Notes under the pieces: generated by a model | Seen by the model: only the letters and a program-made list of their open reading frames with translations | Databases searched by the model: none | What the model was told of the DNA's origin: nothing | Origin: Treponema saccharophilum DSM 2985 | GTDB taxonomy: Bacteria; Spirochaetota; Spirochaetia; Treponematales; Treponemataceae | Direction: 5' to 3' | Assembly: GCF_000255555.1 (NCBI RefSeq) | Contig: NZ_AGRW01000053.1 | Coordinates: 124,001-188,000 of the forward strand | DNA length: 64,000 nucleotides | Program-made: the position numbers and the translations under genes | In this document: in pieces, positions 16,633 to 25,367 of the stretch | Layout: each line of letters opens with the position of its first letter | Position numbering within the stretch: the first letter of the stretch is position 1

Positions 16633-18777
16633 ATGGATTCATTCAGAATTTTACCAGGAAAGCCGATTTCGGGAGGGACAAGCGTCACCGCCCGCGGCGT
16701 CAACTTTTCAGTTTTCAGCAGGAATGCGACGAAAATATTCCTGGAACTGTTCGAGAACGAGGATTCATCGGAGCCGTTCCAAACGATAGAGCTGAGCCCG
16801 AAGACGAACAAGACGGGAGACATCTGGCACGTTTTCGTCGAGGGGCTCAAGGCGGGCGCGCTCTACCTTTACCGCGCGGAAGGGCCTTTCAATCCGTCAC
16901 ACGGGCACCGCTTCGACGGGAAGCAGCATCTTTTTGACCCGAAGGCGAAATGTTTTTCCGGAGGTTCTGTTTTCAGGCACCTGCTTTCCGACAAGACGGG
17001 GCCGCTCGAGAAGATGCCGAAAAACGTCGTAATCGACGACGAAGCGTTCGACTGGGGCGACGACATGCCGCTCAAAATCCCGCTCGGAAAAACGATAATC
17101 TACGAGGCGCACCTCAAAGGGTTCACCGCCTCCCCCACGTCGAAGGTGGAGCATCCGGGAACATACGCGGGATTCAAGGAGAAGATTCCCTACCTGCAGG
17201 AGCTTGGAATCACCGCGGTTGAGTTTCTTCCCATATTTGAGTTCGACGAATACGAGAACACGAACGTGAACCCGATGACGGGCGCGCGCATGAAGAACTA
17301 TTGGGGATACTCGACAATCGGGTTCTTCGCCCCAAAAGCGTCGTTCGCGGCGGACAAGACGCCGGGCGGCGCGGTCAGGGAATTCAAGGAGCTTGTGAAG
17401 GCGCTCCACGAGGCGGGAATCGAAGTCATCCTCGACGTAGTCTTCAACCATACGGCGGAAGGGAACGAGCACGGAATCACGCTCAACTTCCGCGGGTTCG
17501 ACAACTCAATCTATTATCATTTGGTAAACAATCAGAAACAGTACTACATGAATTTTTCGGGATGCGGGAATTCGCTCAACTGCAACCACCCCGTCGTCTC
17601 GGATTTCATCATCGACTGCCTCCATTATTGGGTTCTCGAAATGCACGTCGACGGATTCAGGTTCGACCTCGCGTCAATTCTCACCCGCGACGAGCGCGGG
17701 TTCCCCCTCCAGCAGTGCCCCCTCACGGAGAGAATCTCGGAGGATCCCGTCCTGCGGAACACGAAGATTATCGCGGAGCCGTGGGATTGCGGCGGCGCGT
17801 ACCAAATCGGAGGCTTCCCCGGCGGCGCGAACAACCGCTGGTGCGAATGGAACGACAAGTACCGTGACGGGATACGGCGGTTCATCCGCGGCGACTCGCA
17901 CCTTTCAACGGAGGCGGCGACGAGGATTTCAGGCTCGAGCGACCTGTTCGCGCTTTCGGGAAGGAACCCGACGCATTCGATAAATTTCATCACGGCGCAC
18001 GACGGCTTCACGCTCAACGACCTCGTGACGTACAACCACAAGCACAACGAGCAGAACGGCGAGGACAACCGCGACGGGAACGACAACAACCTCAGCTACA
18101 ACTACGGGTTCGAGGGCGCCGTCATCAACCCGAAGATAAACGAGACGCGCGAGCGGCAGATAAAGAATTTCTTCACGACGCTGATGATTTCACAGGGGAC
18201 GCCGATGTTTGTCGCAGGGGACGAGGTAAGAAGGACGCAGGGAGGGAACAACAACGCCTACTGCCAGGACAACGAGATTTCGTGGTTCAACTGGGACGAC
18301 GTGGCGAACAACGCGAAGACGCTCGACTTCTTCAAGAAGCTCATCGCGATACGGGAGAAGCATCCCGTCTTCCAGCGGAACAGGTTCTTCTGAGGCCCGT
18401 CATCGACCGTCTTCACGAACCCGCCGGACATCTCGTGGTTCAACTTCGACGGGACGGTTCCCGACTGGAAGAGCATGGAGAAATTCCTCGCGCTCAGGCT
18501 AGGCGGCTGCGCCACGAACATCGGGGACGCGAACGAGCTGGGGCTTGAGGACAACGATTTCTACATCGCGTTCAACATGGAGATGCACGACACGATGGTG
18601 ACAATCCCCATGCCGAGCAACAACTCGGACATGACGGGGCGAAAATGGTACCGGCTCATCGACACTTCAATCGACGGGATGAACAGCGCGCTTGCAGACG
18701 GCGAGGAAGAGGATATAATCTCGCAGGACAAGTACGTCGTTCCCGCAAATTCAATCGTTGTCCTAATCTCCAAGTGA
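16633..18777 (+). pseudogene. glgX: glycogen debranching enzyme (isoamylase/GlgX type), split by an in-frame TGA
   Basis: Would hydrolyse alpha-1,6 branches of glycogen. Read through, it is a 714-codon gene of normal GlgX length. The N-terminal CBM48 domain includes GVNFSVFSRNATKIFLELF. The GH13 barrel has EAHLKGFT, VVFNHTAEG, HVDGFRFDLAS (nucleophile Asp), IAEPWDCGG (acid Glu) and ITAHDGFTLND. At 18391-18393 a TGA follows RNRFF. The same frame then continues with GPSSTVF ... SWFNFDGTVPDW and the C-terminal beta domain to 18777. The sites are intact on the first part (587 residues), which lacks only the end of the barrel and the C-terminal domain. CGA to TGA is a simple explanation; a sequencing error is possible. 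It is followed by glgP. Confidence 0.85.
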
Positions 18778-18853
18778 GGTTACGGAAAGACGGCCCCGGG
18801 GAAGAACGGGGCAATTTTTTGCTTGAATCAATTTCATTACAAGGAGAAGAAAT

Positions 18854-21316
18854 ATGAAATTTGACGCTGAGAAATTCAGAGAGAACCTTGCCGCGCGCCT
18901 TCGCAGGCAGTACGGCAAGGACATTTCCCAAGCGAACAGGCACGACCTTTTCGACGCGGTGTCCGCGTCCGTTCAGGAAATCATCATGCCTGCATGGATG
19001 GCGACAAGAAGCCAGTATGAGAAGAACCCCACGAAGCAGGTTTACTACCTTTCTGCGGAATTCCTCATGGGGCGCGCACTCTCGAACAACCTCATCAACC
19101 TGGGAATCAAGGACGAGGTTATCGAAGTTCTCAAAGGAATGAACATCAACTTCAACCTCATAGAGGACGAGGAGCCGGATGCAGGACTCGGAAACGGCGG
19201 TCTCGGACGCCTTGCTGCATGCTTCCTCGACTCGCTCGCCACGCTCGACTACCCGGGCCACGGATACGGAATCCGCTACCAGTACGGCATGTTCGAGCAG
19301 AGAATCGAGAACGGCTATCAGGTCGAGCATCCCGACAACTGGCTCAAGCACAGGGATCCGTGGGAAGTGAAGCGCTCAGACCTTGCCGTCACGGTAAAGT
19401 TCGGCGGCGAGATTAAATACGGAAAGACGCCCGACGGCCAGGACCGCTTCTACATCGCAAACGCGGAGGAAGTCATCGCGACGCCGTACGACATGCCGAT
19501 TGTCGGCTTCGACACGAACACCGTCAACACGCTGCGCCTCTGGCAGGCGTCAAGCCCGGACGGATTCGACCTCCAGCTCTTCAACGATATGAGATACAAC
19601 GAGGCTGTCTTCAAGCAGAACGAGGCTGAGAACGTCAGCCGCGTCCTCTACCCGAACGACAGCGGCCCGCAGGGAAAGGCGCTCCGCCTCAAGCAGCAGT
19701 ATTTCTTCTGCTCGGCGTCGCTCCAGGACCTCGTGCACCATTTCGTGAACAACTACGGCACGGACTTCGCGAAGTTCCCCGAGCTGCACGCAATCCAGCT
19801 CAACGACACGCATCCGGTCGTCGCAATCCCCGAGCTAATGAGAATCCTAATGGACGAGTACGGCATGGGATGGAACGACGCGTGGTCGATTATCGAGAAG
19901 ACGTTCGCATACACGAACCACACGATTCTCGCCGAGGCGCTTGAGAAGTGGGACATCCAGATTTTCCAGTCGCTTCTTCCGAGAATCTATCAGATTGTCG
20001 AGGAAATCAACCGCCGCTTCCTCATAGAGCTGCGCGCGAAATTCCCGAACGACTACGAGCGGCAGAACAGGATGTCAATCATCCACAACGGCAAAATCTA
20101 CATGGCATGGCTCGCAATCTACGCGGGATTCAGCGTGAACGGCGTCGCGGCGCTCCACACGGACTTGCTCAAGAACGTCGAGCTCAAGGACTGGTACGAG
20201 CTGTACCCCAAAAAGTTCAACAACAAGACGAACGGAATCACGCAGCGCCGCTGGCTCTGCTCGTCGAACCCCGAGCTTTCCGAATTCATCACGAAGAGAA
20301 TCGGGCACGGCTGGGAAAAGGACCTCACGCTCCTCAAAGGGCTTGAGAAATACGTCGACGACAACGAGTCGCTCGAGGAGCTCATCGCGATAAAGCGGCA
20401 CAACAAGGACAAGCTCGTCGAGTATCTCAAGCACAAGCAGAACGAATTCCTCGACCCCGAGTCGATTTTCGACGTGCAGGTAAAACGTCTCCATGAGTAC
20501 AAGAGGCAGCTCCTCAACGTGCTGCACATCATGTACCTCTACAACCGTCTCATAAAGGACCCGAGCTTCAACCCGCCGCCGCGCACGTTCATCTTCGGCG
20601 CGAAATCGGCATCCGGCTACAGAAGGGCGAAGTCGATAATCAAGCTCATCAACACCGTCGCGGAGAGAATCAACAACGACAGGCGCGTCGGAGGAAAACT
20701 CCGCGTCGTCTTCATCGAGAACTACCGCGTCTCCGTCGCCGAGAAAATCTTCCCGGCAGCAGATGTCTCCGAGCAGATTTCCACGGCAGGAAAGGAAGCG
20801 TCGGGAACGTCGAACATGAAGTTCATGGTGAACGGCGCGCTCACGCTCGGCACGATGGACGGCGCCAACATCGAGATTTTCGAGGAAGCGGGAAAGGAGA
20901 ACGGCTTCCCGTTCGGTCTTTCCACCGAGGAAATCCAGAAGATGGAGGAAGAGCACACATACAACCCGCAGCAGTATCTTGAGCGCAACCCCGCCCTCGC
21001 CGAGGTCGTCGAGCAGCTCATCGACGGAACGTACGACCCGTCGCACCAGATTTTCAAGGAGCTCCACGATTCCCTCGTCTACGGTGTCGAAGGTCAGCGC
21101 CCGGACGTATACTACGTACTCGCGGATTTCGACCTCTACGCGAAAGCGCAGGAGAAAGTCGCCGAGGCATACAAGGACAAGATGAGCTGGGCAAAAAAGG
21201 CGCTCATCAACATCGCCAATTCCGGAAAATTCTCTTCAGACCGCACCATCGAGGATTACGTCCGCGATATCTGGAAGGTAAAGAAAGTCGTCGTTGCCGA
21301 CGAGGACATAAAATAA
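18854..21316 (+). CDS. glgP: glycogen/starch phosphorylase
   Basis: Releases glucose 1-phosphate from alpha-1,4 glucan ends with phosphate and PLP. 820 residues, normal for the family. Signatures are YYLSAEFLMGRAL, GNGGLGRLAACFLDS, the substrate loop INLGIK and the PLP site EASGTSNMKFMVNGALTLGT with the Schiff-base lysine at about 656. The SD AAGGAGAAG is strong. It lies 76 nt after the glgX reading frame and shares its strand, so both probably form one glycogen-degrading transcript, or glgP has its own promoter in the gap. It ends at a clear terminator. Confidence 0.97.
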   Translation: MKFDAEKFRENLAARLRRQYGKDISQANRHDLFDAVSASVQEIIMPAWMATRSQYEKNPTKQVYYLSAEFLMGRALSNNLINLGIKDEVIEVLKGMNINFNLIEDEEPDAGLGNGGLGRLAACFLDSLATLDYPGHGYGIRYQYGMFEQRIENGYQVEHPDNWLKHRDPWEVKRSDLAVTVKFGGEIKYGKTPDGQDRFYIANAEEVIATPYDMPIVGFDTNTVNTLRLWQASSPDGFDLQLFNDMRYNEAVFKQNEAENVSRVLYPNDSGPQGKALRLKQQYFFCSASLQDLVHHFVNNYGTDFAKFPELHAIQLNDTHPVVAIPELMRILMDEYGMGWNDAWSIIEKTFAYTNHTILAEALEKWDIQIFQSLLPRIYQIVEEINRRFLIELRAKFPNDYERQNRMSIIHNGKIYMAWLAIYAGFSVNGVAALHTDLLKNVELKDWYELYPKKFNNKTNGITQRRWLCSSNPELSEFITKRIGHGWEKDLTLLKGLEKYVDDNESLEELIAIKRHNKDKLVEYLKHKQNEFLDPESIFDVQVKRLHEYKRQLLNVLHIMYLYNRLIKDPSFNPPPRTFIFGAKSASGYRRAKSIIKLINTVAERINNDRRVGGKLRVVFIENYRVSVAEKIFPAADVSEQISTAGKEASGTSNMKFMVNGALTLGTMDGANIEIFEEAGKENGFPFGLSTEEIQKMEEEHTYNPQQYLERNPALAEVVEQLIDGTYDPSHQIFKELHDSLVYGVEGQRPDVYYVLADFDLYAKAQEKVAEAYKDKMSWAKKALINIANSGKFSSDRTIEDYVRDIWKVKKVVVADEDIK

Positions 21317-21342
21317 CGTCCTTCCGAACGCATTGATGACGC

Positions 21343-21383
21343 ACGCGCGCAGAGCGAGAAAAAGCCTGCGCGCGTTTTTTTTT
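21343..21383 (+). terminator. terminator of glgP
   Basis: A 10-bp stem ACGCGCGCAG / CTGCGCGCGT followed by nine T. Confidence 0.88.
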
Positions 21384-21423
21384 CTCAACAAGCGGGAAAA
21401 AAGGAAAAACGCGCAAAATGTTG

Positions 21424-21456
21424 TTGACCTAAAACATTTGTTAGTTTATCCTAACA
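21424..21456 (+). promoter_or_regulatory. promoter and candidate iron operator of the DUF3793-flavodoxin unit
   Basis: TTGACC (21424-21429), 17 nt, TATCCT (21447-21452). A perfect 6-bp-arm inverted repeat, TGTTAGTTTATCCTAACA (21439-21456), covers the -10 box, so a bound repressor would block RNA polymerase. The motif matches the one at the feo promoter (GTTAGTTT-N4-TAAC). Confidence 0.55.
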
Positions 21457-21489
21457 TCAGTTCAGCTTACTGAGGCAGCCGGAAAAACT

Positions 21490-21705
21490 CCTGCCGAAGC
21501 GTTGCTAACTAGTACCTCTGAAGAAGCCTTCTGAAAATCAGCTCTTTTCGGCAGGCGCGTGACGCGACGCACGAGGATGCCGCCCCGAAACCGCGGAGGC
21601 TGTCAGCCCACCGGGCAACGGGAATCCGACGGCGCGCATCACAGTAATGACGGAAGCAAAAACGTTTTAGACTGTTTCGCGGTTTTGCTTCCGTTATTTT
21701 TTTTT
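21490..21705 (+). promoter_or_regulatory. structured leader with transcription attenuator, class not recognised
   Basis: Long 5' leader with nested stems: CCTGCCGAA (21490-21498) pairs with TTCGGCAGG (21547-21555); GATGCCGCC (21576-21584) pairs with GGCGCGCATC (21631-21640) around a GC-rich multi-loop; then GACGGAAGCAAAA (21649-21661) pairs with TTTTGCTTCCGTT (21683-21695) followed by A and a long T run to 21705. The last hairpin is a full intrinsic terminator only 15 nt before the ATG of the DUF3793 gene. This is the layout of a riboswitch or protein-controlled attenuator. I could not match it to a known aptamer. Confidence 0.6.
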
Positions 21706-21720
21706 CACGGCGGTGAGCGA

Positions 21721-22293
21721 ATGAGTTTTGACGAGACGATAATCCATTGTTCGGCGCCCGCGCTTTGCGGAATCAAGCCGGCGTCGCTTTTTTCGATGAA
21801 TTCCGAATGTTACGACACGGGGCGCAGGAAGCTCTCGGAATGGCGCGGTGTTTTCGCGAAGTCGGGGCGATACCTTGTCCCGCTGAGGAAATCCGACGCC
21901 ATGGTCCTTTTCTTCGTGTTCGACAAGATTCTCCTCGACGGCGTTTTAGGCAACGCGCGCACGGAATCGTACCTCAAGGAAAAAGGCTATCCCGTAGAGC
22001 GCGGAAGCGGGGCCGTCCTCGCCGAGCTTCTCCACCGGCTCGCCTTCCAGGAATCGTTCCCGCACGAAGTCGGCGTTTTCCTCGGGTATCCGCTCGGAGA
22101 CGTAATCGCCTTTGAGCGCGGGGAGAAAAACTGCAAGCTCGCCGGGCTTTGGAAAGTCTACGGAGGCGAAAAAGAGGCGAAAAGAAAGATGGCGCTGTAC
22201 AAATCATGCACCGAATTCTGCGCTGAGCTTATCAGAAGCGGCGTCTCCGTTCCGGCATCAGTCCAGAAATTCACAGGAACGCAAGGAAAATAA
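21721..22293 (+). CDS. DUF3793 family protein
   Basis: A 190-residue cytosolic protein of the DUF3793 family. The signature region FPHEVGVFLGYPLGDVIAFE, then KNCKLAGLWKVYG and a final YKSCTEFC, is well kept. The start is IIHCSAPALCGIKPASLF. Several conserved Cys and the repeated pairing with flavodoxin in other genomes suggest a role in iron or redox metabolism, but no reaction is known. The ATG at 21721 is chosen because it follows the attenuator and has GGTGAG upstream; longer in-frame starts fall inside the leader. The flavodoxin gene follows after 51 nt, presumably in the same transcript. Confidence 0.88.
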   Translation: MSFDETIIHCSAPALCGIKPASLFSMNSECYDTGRRKLSEWRGVFAKSGRYLVPLRKSDAMVLFFVFDKILLDGVLGNARTESYLKEKGYPVERGSGAVLAELLHRLAFQESFPHEVGVFLGYPLGDVIAFERGEKNCKLAGLWKVYGGEKEAKRKMALYKSCTEFCAELIRSGVSVPASVQKFTGTQGK

Positions 22294-22344
22294 AAACGGG
22301 TAAGGCCGGACGGCGTTCCCGAATATAAAAACAAGGAGCTATAA

Positions 22345-22746
22345 ATGGCAAAAGTTGCAATCGTCTACGCATCGACGACAGGAAACACGGAAGCGCTCGC
22401 AAATGCGGCAAAAGAAGCCGCCGGAGCTGACGCGTATTTCTCCACGGCTGACGCGGCGGATTCCGCGGAAGTCCTCGCATCAGACCTCATCCTCCTCGGA
22501 AGCCCCGCCATGGGCGCGGAGCAGCTTGAGGATTCGCAGGAATCATTCTTCTCAGGAATCGAGGGGCAGCTTTCTGGAAAGAAAGTCGGGCTTTTCGGCT
22601 CGTACGATTGGGGCGACGGCCAGTTCCTTTCCGACTGGGCAGACAGGGTAACGGCCGCCGGAGGAACAGTCGTCGGCACGGTAAAAGCCCAGCTTTCCCC
22701 CGACGAGGCTGCCCTTTCCGCGGTAAAAGAACTCGCCTCGCGCTGA
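22345..22746 (+). CDS. flavodoxin
   Basis: A 133-residue short-chain flavodoxin, an FMN electron carrier in the cytosol. The FMN phosphate loop is STTGNTE (10-16). The aromatic flavin-binding region reads GSYDWGDG, and LLGSPAMG is the usual second loop. Flavodoxins replace ferredoxin under iron limitation, which fits the shared operator with feo. SD AAGGAG lies 8 nt upstream. It is the second gene after DUF3793. Confidence 0.95.
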   Translation: MAKVAIVYASTTGNTEALANAAKEAAGADAYFSTADAADSAEVLASDLILLGSPAMGAEQLEDSQESFFSGIEGQLSGKKVGLFGSYDWGDGQFLSDWADRVTAAGGTVVGTVKAQLSPDEAALSAVKELASR

Positions 22747-22793
22747 TTTCCGGGCGTCGCCTCGTAGAAATCAGCAGCTGCGGGGCGGAGCCG

Positions 22794-23498
22794 TCACTTT
22801 TTCAGCTCGAAAACGACGACGACTTTCTTTTCTGACGAAAGGATTCCGGGCGCGACGACGAATCCGGACGAGCGGTTCAGGCTCTTGTTTTGCGCGACGA
22901 GCCCGTATTCCGTCCCGTAGAACACCGGCTCATCCGCGTCCACGTCGGAAATGTAAAGCACGTCGCCGATTCCGACGCCCATCCGCTCCGCCATCTTCTC
23001 GGCGGCGGACTTCGCGTCGTCGAGGGCGAGCATGTTCGCCTCGCTCTCGAATTTGTTTTTTTTCGAATGGCTGTACTTCAAGTCGCCGAGGGAATACACC
23101 TGAAGCGCGAGGATTTCGCCGGTGAATTCCTCCATCCTGCCAAGCTCGCGGAACGTAATCTGCACGGACTGCTCCGAGCGGAATCCGACAAAAACCTCGC
23201 TCCCGTTCTTCCATTCGTATTCGCGTCCCGACTGCGCGAAGCTCGTCTTTACGTCCTCGTCGGAAACGGAATACTTTTTGCACAGCTCAAGAAGCTTTTT
23301 GCTCGTCGCGTTCGTGTTGGCGATTGCATCGCGCAGGACGGGCTTCACGTTCTTCACGTTCACGGTCATCGTCACGATGTCGGGAATGTACGTCACCTCG
23401 CCGCTCCCGAACACTTTTATCGTCCGTGCTTTCTCCGAGCACGAGACATTCAAAAAAAGCGCGCACGCGATAAGCGCGCCGGCAACCATCTTCCTCAT
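22794..23498 (-). CDS. SIMPL-domain (DUF541) lipoprotein
   Basis: A 234-residue lipoprotein with lipobox LNVSC (Cys20). The mature part is a SIMPL/DUF541 domain: an early strand IKVFGSGEVTYIPDIVTMTVNV, a helix with NTNATSKKLLELCKKY, then FRSEQSVQITFRELGRMEEF, and a late ALDDAKSAAEKMAERMGVGIGDVLYISD. These proteins form periplasmic or outer-membrane assemblies; the treponemal role is not known. It points towards the flavodoxin gene and is followed by no strong terminator. Confidence 0.88.
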   Translation of the reverse strand: MRKMVAGALIACALFLNVSCSEKARTIKVFGSGEVTYIPDIVTMTVNVKNVKPVLRDAIANTNATSKKLLELCKKYSVSDEDVKTSFAQSGREYEWKNGSEVFVGFRSEQSVQITFRELGRMEEFTGEILALQVYSLGDLKYSHSKKNKFESEANMLALDDAKSAAEKMAERMGVGIGDVLYISDVDADEPVFYGTEYGLVAQNKSLNRSSGFVVAPGILSSEKKVVVVFELKK

Positions 23499-23524
23499 CT
23501 TTCCCCCTCATAAGAAAACCGACA

Positions 23525-23573
23525 AAAAACAAAGGGAAAAACCGCCCGCGCGTGCCGGCATGATTTTTCCCTT
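23525..23573 (-). terminator. terminator of the 5'-nucleotidase gene
   Basis: On the minus strand AAGGGAAAAA pairs with TTTTTCCCTT around a GC-rich loop, followed by TGTTTTTTG. Confidence 0.75.
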
Positions 23574-23592
23574 CTTTTCTTTTTTCCCGGAA

Positions 23593-25269
23593 TTACTCGA
23601 TTGTGATTCTTCCCTGCGGAGCGGCATACTCGCTTCCGACGACGCCGCCGAGGAATTCGCTCATGTACGTCATCAGAACCTGATAATCGGACATCGCGCT
23701 GTCAACGAGAACGGGCGAATCCTTGAACATCGTGTGGCCGTCGCCGCTGTTGAGCAGCATGTAGTTGTGGCTCGCGACGGTGTACGTCTTCGCCGCGTCA
23801 ATCGGAACCCATTCGTTCCCGGAAAGGACGAAGACATCAGAAACGCGCCTCTTTCCGCCGACTTTGACGAACATATTCTTCTCGTCAGTCTCGACGGAGC
23901 TTGGGACGGACGTATCGATTTTGAATTTCAATCCGGAAACCTGCATGAAGCCGCCGAACTCGCCGACTGCCTTTCCGTCTGCGGAGGCGATGTTCTGCAC
24001 GCGGTGCGCCGCGAATTCGATGCAGTCGAGAATCTGCGCGCCCGTCGCCTGCACGACAGTGAGCATGTTCCCGAACGGATGGACGGCAATCACGTCGCTG
24101 AACGTTATGTCGCCCGCGTTGAGCGACTTCCTGATTCCGCCGCCATTCACAAACGCTACATCCGATTTCGCGACGGCGCGGTAGGCGTCGGCACACAAGT
24201 CGCCGATTGCGGTCTCGCGGCTTCTGACAAGGCGGATTCCGTCATCGCCGGCAATCGGAAGGGCGACTTCGCTTTTCGCGACGACTTCCTGCAATTTCTC
24301 GTTGTAAGACGACTGGATTTTCTCGATATACGCTTCGATTCCCGCGTCCTTGCCGGTGAATTCCTCGCCGACGAGAACCGTGGAGAATTTTCCGTCGCGG
24401 GAAATCGTCAGCTTTCCGAGCTTCTCGAATTTCGTACCCGTCGAAGAAAGAAGCACTTCCTGCCCCTTCTTGTTCGCGATTTTCTCGCATTCGATTACGC
24501 TGTGCGAGTGCCCGTCGAGGACGGCGCTGATTCCGTACGTGTTCTGTATGAGCGCGCGCGATGAAACAGCGTCAGGAACACCGTTGTCGCCGAGATGCGA
24601 GAGGACGACGACGAAATCGGCGCCCGCCTTCTGGCATTTCTTGACCGTCTTCTGCACGAGCGAATAGAGCTTCTTGCCGTCCTTTCCCGCGCCGAAATCG
24701 TAGACGACCTTGTCGTTCTCCATGAAATACGCCGGAGTCGAAGTCGTGATGCTTGTCGGCGTGCAAAGGCCGATGAATCCGACCTTGAACGCGCCGAATT
24801 CCTTCACGACGAACGGAACCGTGTCATCGACAAAGGACGTCTTATCCTTTCCTTTGTAGGAAATGTTCGTGTTGACGTAGGTGAACTGCGCCTTTTTGAT
24901 GAGGGAGGCGAGCTGCGGCATCGTGTAGTCGAATTCGTGGTTGCCCACTATCGCCAAATCGTATTTCACCTCGTTCATAAGGTCGATGATGAACGAGCCT
25001 TTTGAAATAGAGCCCATCGCCTCGCCCTGAATCGCGTCGCCGTTGTCCACGGTCAGGACGTACGGCGTCTTCTCAAGAACCTCGTTCCGGTAAGCGACAA
25101 GACCGGCATACCCGATTTTCCCGCTTATCCCGCAATGAACGTCGTTCGTGTACAGGATGACGACATCGTTGTCGTTCGTCTTCGCCGACGCGCCCTTTGC
25201 GAACGAAGGAATCGCGGCGGCAACAAGAATCGCGGCGGCGACCTTCCTCAAAATTGATGATACTTTCAT
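23593..25269 (-). CDS. secreted 5'-nucleotidase / 2',3'-cyclic phosphodiesterase family
   Basis: A periplasmic phosphoesterase of 558 residues that should release nucleosides and phosphate from nucleotides. Signal peptide at 1-24. The metallophosphatase domain has VVILYTNDVHCG, DNGDAIQG, VGNHEFDY and LDGHSHS, a complete two-metal site. The C-terminal substrate-binding domain has FVNGGGIRKSLNAGDITFSDV and VHPFGNMLTVVQ. The start at 25269 has AAGGAGT 7 nt upstream; a longer reading frame lies before that site. It stands alone with its own terminator. UshA- or YfkN-like substrate range cannot be resolved. Confidence 0.94.
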   Translation of the reverse strand: MKVSSILRKVAAAILVAAAIPSFAKGASAKTNDNDVVILYTNDVHCGISGKIGYAGLVAYRNEVLEKTPYVLTVDNGDAIQGEAMGSISKGSFIIDLMNEVKYDLAIVGNHEFDYTMPQLASLIKKAQFTYVNTNISYKGKDKTSFVDDTVPFVVKEFGAFKVGFIGLCTPTSITTSTPAYFMENDKVVYDFGAGKDGKKLYSLVQKTVKKCQKAGADFVVVLSHLGDNGVPDAVSSRALIQNTYGISAVLDGHSHSVIECEKIANKKGQEVLLSSTGTKFEKLGKLTISRDGKFSTVLVGEEFTGKDAGIEAYIEKIQSSYNEKLQEVVAKSEVALPIAGDDGIRLVRSRETAIGDLCADAYRAVAKSDVAFVNGGGIRKSLNAGDITFSDVIAVHPFGNMLTVVQATGAQILDCIEFAAHRVQNIASADGKAVGEFGGFMQVSGLKFKIDTSVPSSVETDEKNMFVKVGGKRRVSDVFVLSGNEWVPIDAAKTYTVASHNYMLLNSGDGHTMFKDSPVLVDSAMSDYQVLMTYMSEFLGGVVGSEYAAPQGRITIE

Positions 25270-25367
25270 GAAACCACTCCTTGGATGTTCAAAATCCACG
25301 AATAATATCATCAACTCCGATTCTTATCACGCCCCCGCGAGGATGACGAATTCCCGTTTTGAAAACC

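Noticed and set aside
18391-18393. TGA in glgX as a selenocysteine codon
   Set aside because: The position is next to the barrel end and not redox-active, no homologue with Sec or Cys is expected, and no convincing bacterial SECIS hairpin follows.
21457-21720. DUF3793 leader as a cobalamin riboswitch
   Set aside because: Pieces look similar (GGAATCCG, CAGTAATG, TCCTGCC) but are in the wrong order and the conserved core is not complete; left as unassigned.
21559-21720. Upstream in-frame start for the DUF3793 protein
   Set aside because: It would lie inside the leader and its terminator; the family start fits 21721.
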